Both the position numbers and the translations under genes were made by a program. The notes beneath the pieces were generated by a model. The model was not told the origin of the DNA. It was given only the letters and a program-made list of their open reading frames with translations, and did not search any database. From Streptomyces buecherae (GTDB lineage: Bacteria; Actinomycetota; Actinomycetes; Streptomycetales; Streptomycetaceae): DNA of 64,000 nt. The stretch covers positions 4,872,501 to 4,936,500 of the forward strand of contig NZ_CP060404.1 in the NCBI RefSeq assembly GCF_014295035.1, given 5' to 3'. Shown here one piece after another: positions 60,820-64,000 of the stretch (position 1 is its first letter; every line of letters starts with the position of its first letter).

Positions 60820-61464
60820 ATGACGCAACTTTCCAAGAACCGCTACGAACTCACCGTCGGCGAGCTGTCCGAGCGCAGCGGCGTGCCCGCGTCCGCGCTG
60901 CGCTTCTACGAGCGACAGGGGCTCATCCGGAGCCGGCGTACCAGCGGCAACCAGCGCCGGTTCGCCCGGGACACGCTGCGCCGGGTCGCCTTCGTACGGG
61001 TCTCGCAGCGCGTCGGCATCCCCCTCGCGACCATCCGCGACGTGCTCGGGCTGCTCCCCGAGGAACGCACGCCCGACCGCGACGACTGGGCGCAGGTGTC
61101 GCAGTGCTGGCAGGAGGACCTCAACGCGCGCATCCGGCAACTGGAGAAGCTCCGCGACCACCTCACCGACTGCATCGGCTGCGGCTGCCTGTCCATCGAC
61201 CGCTGCGCGCTGGCCAACCCGTACGACCAACTCGGCGCCGAGGGCAACGGCCCGCGCCGACTGCTCACCGACGAGCCCGAGCAGACCGCCGCGTCCGCTG
61301 GCGGGTCGGCCGCCGGTGGGTCGGCCGGTGGCGCGCGGGGACGGCGGGCGGCGCCCCGGCGTACGGTCGCCGCGGAGCAGAGCGCCGGCGCGCGAACCGC
61401 CACCGTGCCGGTTGCCGCCGTGCAGGAGTACGAGTGCTGCACGGGCTGCGACGACGCGGTCTGA
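60820..61464 (+). CDS. soxR: redox-sensing MerR-family regulator SoxR
   Basis: Protein of 214 residues: a MerR winged helix (about 10-80, LTVGELSERSGVPASALRFY), a dimer helix, and the [2Fe-2S] cluster ligands Cys118, Cys121, Cys123 and Cys129 (CIGCGCLSIDRC). It senses redox-active molecules by cluster oxidation. After the usual end near 150 there is a Gly/Ala/Arg-rich extension ending QEYECCTGCDDAV, with three further cysteines not found in E. coli SoxR. ATG 60820; GTG 60811 possible. Confidence 0.93.
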   Translation: MTQLSKNRYELTVGELSERSGVPASALRFYERQGLIRSRRTSGNQRRFARDTLRRVAFVRVSQRVGIPLATIRDVLGLLPEERTPDRDDWAQVSQCWQEDLNARIRQLEKLRDHLTDCIGCGCLSIDRCALANPYDQLGAEGNGPRRLLTDEPEQTAASAGGSAAGGSAGGARGRRAAPRRTVAAEQSAGARTATVPVAAVQEYECCTGCDDAV

Positions 61465-61630
61465 CGGCGGCACGTCCTGACGGCGGCGCGGTAGGTCGGT
61501 GTGCCGCCGCCGGGACGGGCGGCCCCGACCCGCCCGGCGAAGCCGGGGCCTGGGTCCGGGCCGGGCTCGGCCAGAGCCCGCCCGCCCCAGCGGGAGCCCG
61601 TCAGCGGGGGCGCCCCTCAGCAGGAACACC

Positions 61631-61706
61631 CACCCCCTCACCACGGACACCCCCCCACGGGCACCCCCCCACCACGGGCACCCTCCCCACCACGGGCACC
61701 CCTCAG
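61631..61706. repeat. four 14-18-nt tandem repeats
   Basis: Units of CACCCCCCCACCACGGG type in direct succession, ending ten bases before the stop of the minus-strand Eis-like gene. Unit length varies, so this is a slippage-type array, not CRISPR. Confidence 0.75.
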
Positions 61707-61716
61707 CCGGCCACCC

Positions 61717-63006
61717 TCAGAACGAGTCCGGGCACCACGGGCGGCGCCCGGCCCGCAGCAGCGCGTCGGCCCGCGCGGCGGCGCCCGCGCGGTGTTCCTC
61801 GACGCGGCCGAGGCTGACCAGCCGGGTGGGCGACTCGTCGCCGAGCCACAGCGGTCCGAGTTCGCCGATGTCCATGCTGAGGTCCGCGTCGCGGCTGGTC
61901 GGCACGCAGCTCGCACCGTCGGGGCCGGCCTCCAGCGCGAAGCGCCCGCCGGCCAGGCCCGCCGCGTCGTGCAGGTCGAGCACGAGTGAGCCCTCGACCG
62001 GGTAGGTGCGGGCCCGCATCAGATGGGGCACGTCCAGCGGGCGTATCCACAGCCAGTCCGCCTGGGCCTGCGGTACGGCCGCCCGCGGGTCGCCGAGCAG
62101 CAGCGGCAGCACGTCGTCAGGGGCGCGGTACCAGGTGTCGACCCGGACCACCCAGTCCACCGAGAACAGGAAGTACCACAGCGCGCTCTCCGCCGCCGGC
62201 GTGGTGGCCAGCAGCGAGCGCACCCGGGCCGTGTTCTCCGGCATCTTCGCGGCCCAGTGCTGGTCGATCGTGTACGTGAGCAGGCCCTCGACGGTGCCGT
62301 CGGGCCCCCGGTACAGCGCGTGGAACGGCTCCGTCCACTTGGTGCTCGGGTAGCGCAGTTCGCCGGTCTCCAGGCGCCACACCCGCTCGCTGCGGTTGAC
62401 CATGCCGTGCCGCTGGGCCCGCAGCCGGTCGTGCAGGGCCGGCCCCTCGACCAGCATCTCCGCCGGGTCGACCAGGTCCACCCGCCCGCCCGGGTCCGCG
62501 ATCCGCGCCGCCCGCCCCTTGCCCGAGACCAGCGGGGCGTCCCCTGGCCTGGCGTAGCCCGCGTTCAGGCCGGCCCGGGCGATGTCCACCGTCCACCGGG
62601 TGGTCCAGGTGGCGGGGCCGAAGCCGTACCGCCCGTAGATCGGGTACTCCGCCGCCAACAGCGTGGCCACCGCGTCGCCGCGCTCCTTGGCGGCGCGCAG
62701 GTCGCGGCCCATCATCTCGGTGAGCAGGCCGCGGCGGCGGTGCGTGGGGACGATGCTGACGTTGGTGACCGCGGTGGCCGGCACCGGCGCGCCGCCCACC
62801 GAGGTCAGTTCCTGGGCGAAGCTGCGGAAGCAGCCCACGCACCGGCCGTCGTCGAAGGCGCCCCGCGTACGGTCCAGGTTCAGGCCGGGCCGGCGCAGTT
62901 CCACCTCCTCCTCGCTGATCACGGGGTCGAGGAGGAAACCGGTGTTGCAGGCGCGGAGCCAGTCGGGGACGTCGGTGTCGGTGATGGTGCGAATGTCTAG
63001 GGCCAT
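61717..63006 (-). CDS. Eis-like GNAT acetyltransferase
   Basis: Protein of 429 residues, length and layout of the Eis family: an N-terminal GNAT domain with VSIVPTHRRRGLLTEMM (acetyl-CoA loop), EYPIYGRYGFGPAT holding the likely general-acid Tyr, a second GNAT-like domain (TVEGLLTYTID), and a sterol-carrier-like C-terminal domain. It ends in Phe (CPDSF). In Eis the C-terminal carboxylate of Phe acts as catalytic base, so that feature is kept. Eis acetylates several amines of aminoglycosides and peptides; the target here is unknown. ATG 63006. Confidence 0.9.
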   Translation of the reverse strand: MALDIRTITDTDVPDWLRACNTGFLLDPVISEEEVELRRPGLNLDRTRGAFDDGRCVGCFRSFAQELTSVGGAPVPATAVTNVSIVPTHRRRGLLTEMMGRDLRAAKERGDAVATLLAAEYPIYGRYGFGPATWTTRWTVDIARAGLNAGYARPGDAPLVSGKGRAARIADPGGRVDLVDPAEMLVEGPALHDRLRAQRHGMVNRSERVWRLETGELRYPSTKWTEPFHALYRGPDGTVEGLLTYTIDQHWAAKMPENTARVRSLLATTPAAESALWYFLFSVDWVVRVDTWYRAPDDVLPLLLGDPRAAVPQAQADWLWIRPLDVPHLMRARTYPVEGSLVLDLHDAAGLAGGRFALEAGPDGASCVPTSRDADLSMDIGELGPLWLGDESPTRLVSLGRVEEHRAGAAARADALLRAGRRPWCPDSF

Positions 63007-63059
63007 GGGAGCACGCTAGGTACCCGCGGCCCCAGGTGCATCGGGATTTCCCAGGAACC

Positions 63060-64000
63060 TCAGAAGGCCGCTCGTACCTCACCGACCCGCTCGCCGCCAC
63101 CGAGCAGCGGGGCGTCCGCGATCCGGGCGACGACCGGCGCGTCCACGCCCATCCGGGTCAGCACCCGCGCCAGCACGGGACCAAGGGCCCGGGTGCCGCC
63201 GTCGTCGAGCTTGAACGCCAGCGCCCGCCCGTCCGGCAGCGCCACCGCCTGCACCGCCTCGGCGCCCATCTTGGCCAGCGTCCCGGGCACCTCGCGCATC
63301 AGCCAGGTGTCCGCGCGGCGGGTACCCGCCACGTACTCCGGATGCGCCCGCATCGCGTCCGCGACCCGCCGCTCCGGCGTCCCGGGCTCGGCGCGCACGA
63401 ACGAGCGGAACGCGCGGGCCAGACCGGTCAGCGAGATCGCGAGTAGCGGGGCCCCGCACCCGTCGACCCCCACCCGCGTCACCCGCTCACCGCTGGTCTC
63501 CTCCACCACCTGCCGCACCAGGCGCTGGAGCGGGTGCTCGGGCTCCAGGTACGTCTCCAGCGGCCAGCCGTTCAGCGCGCAGGCCGCGAGCATGGCGGTG
63601 TGCTTGCCCGAGCAGTTCATCGTGACGCGGTCCCTGACCTGCCCCGAGGCCAGGTACGCCTCCGCCTCGACGGGGTCGAGCGGCAGGTCGGGCGGGGTCT
63701 GTAGGGCGCCAGGCGGCAGCTCGGCCTCGGCCAGCATCCGGTGCACCAGGTCCCGGTGGAAGCCCTCGCCCGAGTGGCTGGCCGCCGCGAGCGCCAGCCG
63801 CTCGCCCGTCAGGTCGAGGCCGGCCCGCAACACGGCCGCCGCCTGCATCGGCTTGTTGGTCGACCGCGGGAAGACCGGCGCGTCCACCGTCCCGAGGGAC
63901 CAGGCCACGCCGCCGTCGGCGTCGAGCACCACGAGCGAGCCTCGGTGTCGGCCCTCGACGAAGCCGGAGCGTACGACCTCGGCGAGGACCGGGGGTATGG
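63060..64000 (-). CDS. asparaginase (COG4448 type), 5' end outside the window
   Basis: At least 312 residues visible. The frame runs open to the window edge and reads PPVLAEVVRSGFVEGRHRGS just before the first internal Met, the normal N-terminus of Rhizobium/Rhodobacter-type L-asparaginase (asparaginase II). Also visible are PVFPRSTNKPMQAAAVL, AAASHSGEGFHRDLV, MNCSGKHTAMLAAC and VDGCGAPLLAISL with the Ser-Thr-Lys and Cys residues of the family. It hydrolyses asparagine to aspartate and ammonia. The start codon lies just beyond the right edge. Confidence 0.92.
   Translation of the reverse strand, partial: IPPVLAEVVRSGFVEGRHRGSLVVLDADGGVAWSLGTVDAPVFPRSTNKPMQAAAVLRAGLDLTGERLALAAASHSGEGFHRDLVHRMLAEAELPPGALQTPPDLPLDPVEAEAYLASGQVRDRVTMNCSGKHTAMLAACALNGWPLETYLEPEHPLQRLVRQVVEETSGERVTRVGVDGCGAPLLAISLTGLARAFRSFVRAEPGTPERRVADAMRAHPEYVAGTRRADTWLMREVPGTLAKMGAEAVQAVALPDGRALAFKLDDGGTRALGPVLARVLTRMGVDAPVVARIADAPLLGGGERVGEVRAAF

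Overview
The window is a very GC-rich actinobacterial chromosome segment, almost certainly Streptomyces. Supporting signs are GC-saturated third codon positions, GTG and TTG starts, a Streptomyces-like 23S/5S rRNA end, and the gene order pit-accessory/PiT next to pstB-A-C-S, which from memory matches the S. coelicolor core chromosome. It opens inside an rrn operon (23S 3' part, 5S and a 20-bp terminator stem).

About 2.6-13.0 kb holds a GNAT gene and a minus-strand operon of chromosomal type IV secretion-like genes. In transcription order these are a short two-helix pilin-like protein, a single-pass VirB8-like protein, a TrbL/VirB6-like membrane protein, an SCO6880-type protein, a VirB4-like ATPase, and a TraG/VirD4-like protein whose Walker A loop seems to be missing. 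A membrane-anchored SLT + NlpC/P60 wall hydrolase on the other strand fits a VirB1-like partner. No relaxase, integrase or att site is visible, so this looks like a resident machine and not a mobile element.

About 13-31 kb is envelope and phosphate biology: a PAP2 phosphatase, a berberine-bridge-type flavoprotein, a lipoprotein, small conserved proteins, CsoR with its operator, DUF47/PiT phosphate transport, and a PHO-box-controlled pstSCAB operon with a stem-loop after pstS. A RipA-like NlpC/P60 protein, a receiver-PP2C regulator, a DUF2516 protein, an apparently frameshifted HBHA-like gene and an XRE regulator with a 28-bp palindrome follow.

About 31-64 kb is accessory metabolism and resistance, mostly regulator/target pairs with recognisable operators. 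These include a MerR-PP2C fusion with a MerR-type promoter; an ECF41 sigma factor with its carboxymuconolactone-decarboxylase partner and promoter; a rifampicin monooxygenase (Rox-like) preceded by the 19-nt rifamycin-associated element; and GlxA-type AraC with a cupin. A class IV aminotransferase has a structured leader. A second ECF/SnoaL sigma lies opposite an old yellow enzyme, and LysR opposite a diaminopropionate-ammonia-lyase-like enzyme. Then come a stand-alone cytochrome oxidase subunit I with a small overlapping partner, a WYL regulator opposite a DinB-like/FAD-oxidase fusion, HxlR opposite an imine-reductase-like enzyme, SoxR opposite an FMN reductase, an Eis-like acetyltransferase, and an asparaginase cut by the window end.

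The most interesting spots are the rifamycin element, which overlaps a good opposite-strand promoter followed at once by an intrinsic terminator (38034-38103); the leader with mutually exclusive helices at 43246-43346; the MerR-PP2C fusion; the TIGR03086-FAD oxidase fusion; and the P-loop-less coupling-protein homologue. Starts were chosen from ribosome-binding sites and domain borders. Family calls come from motif recognition without any database search.
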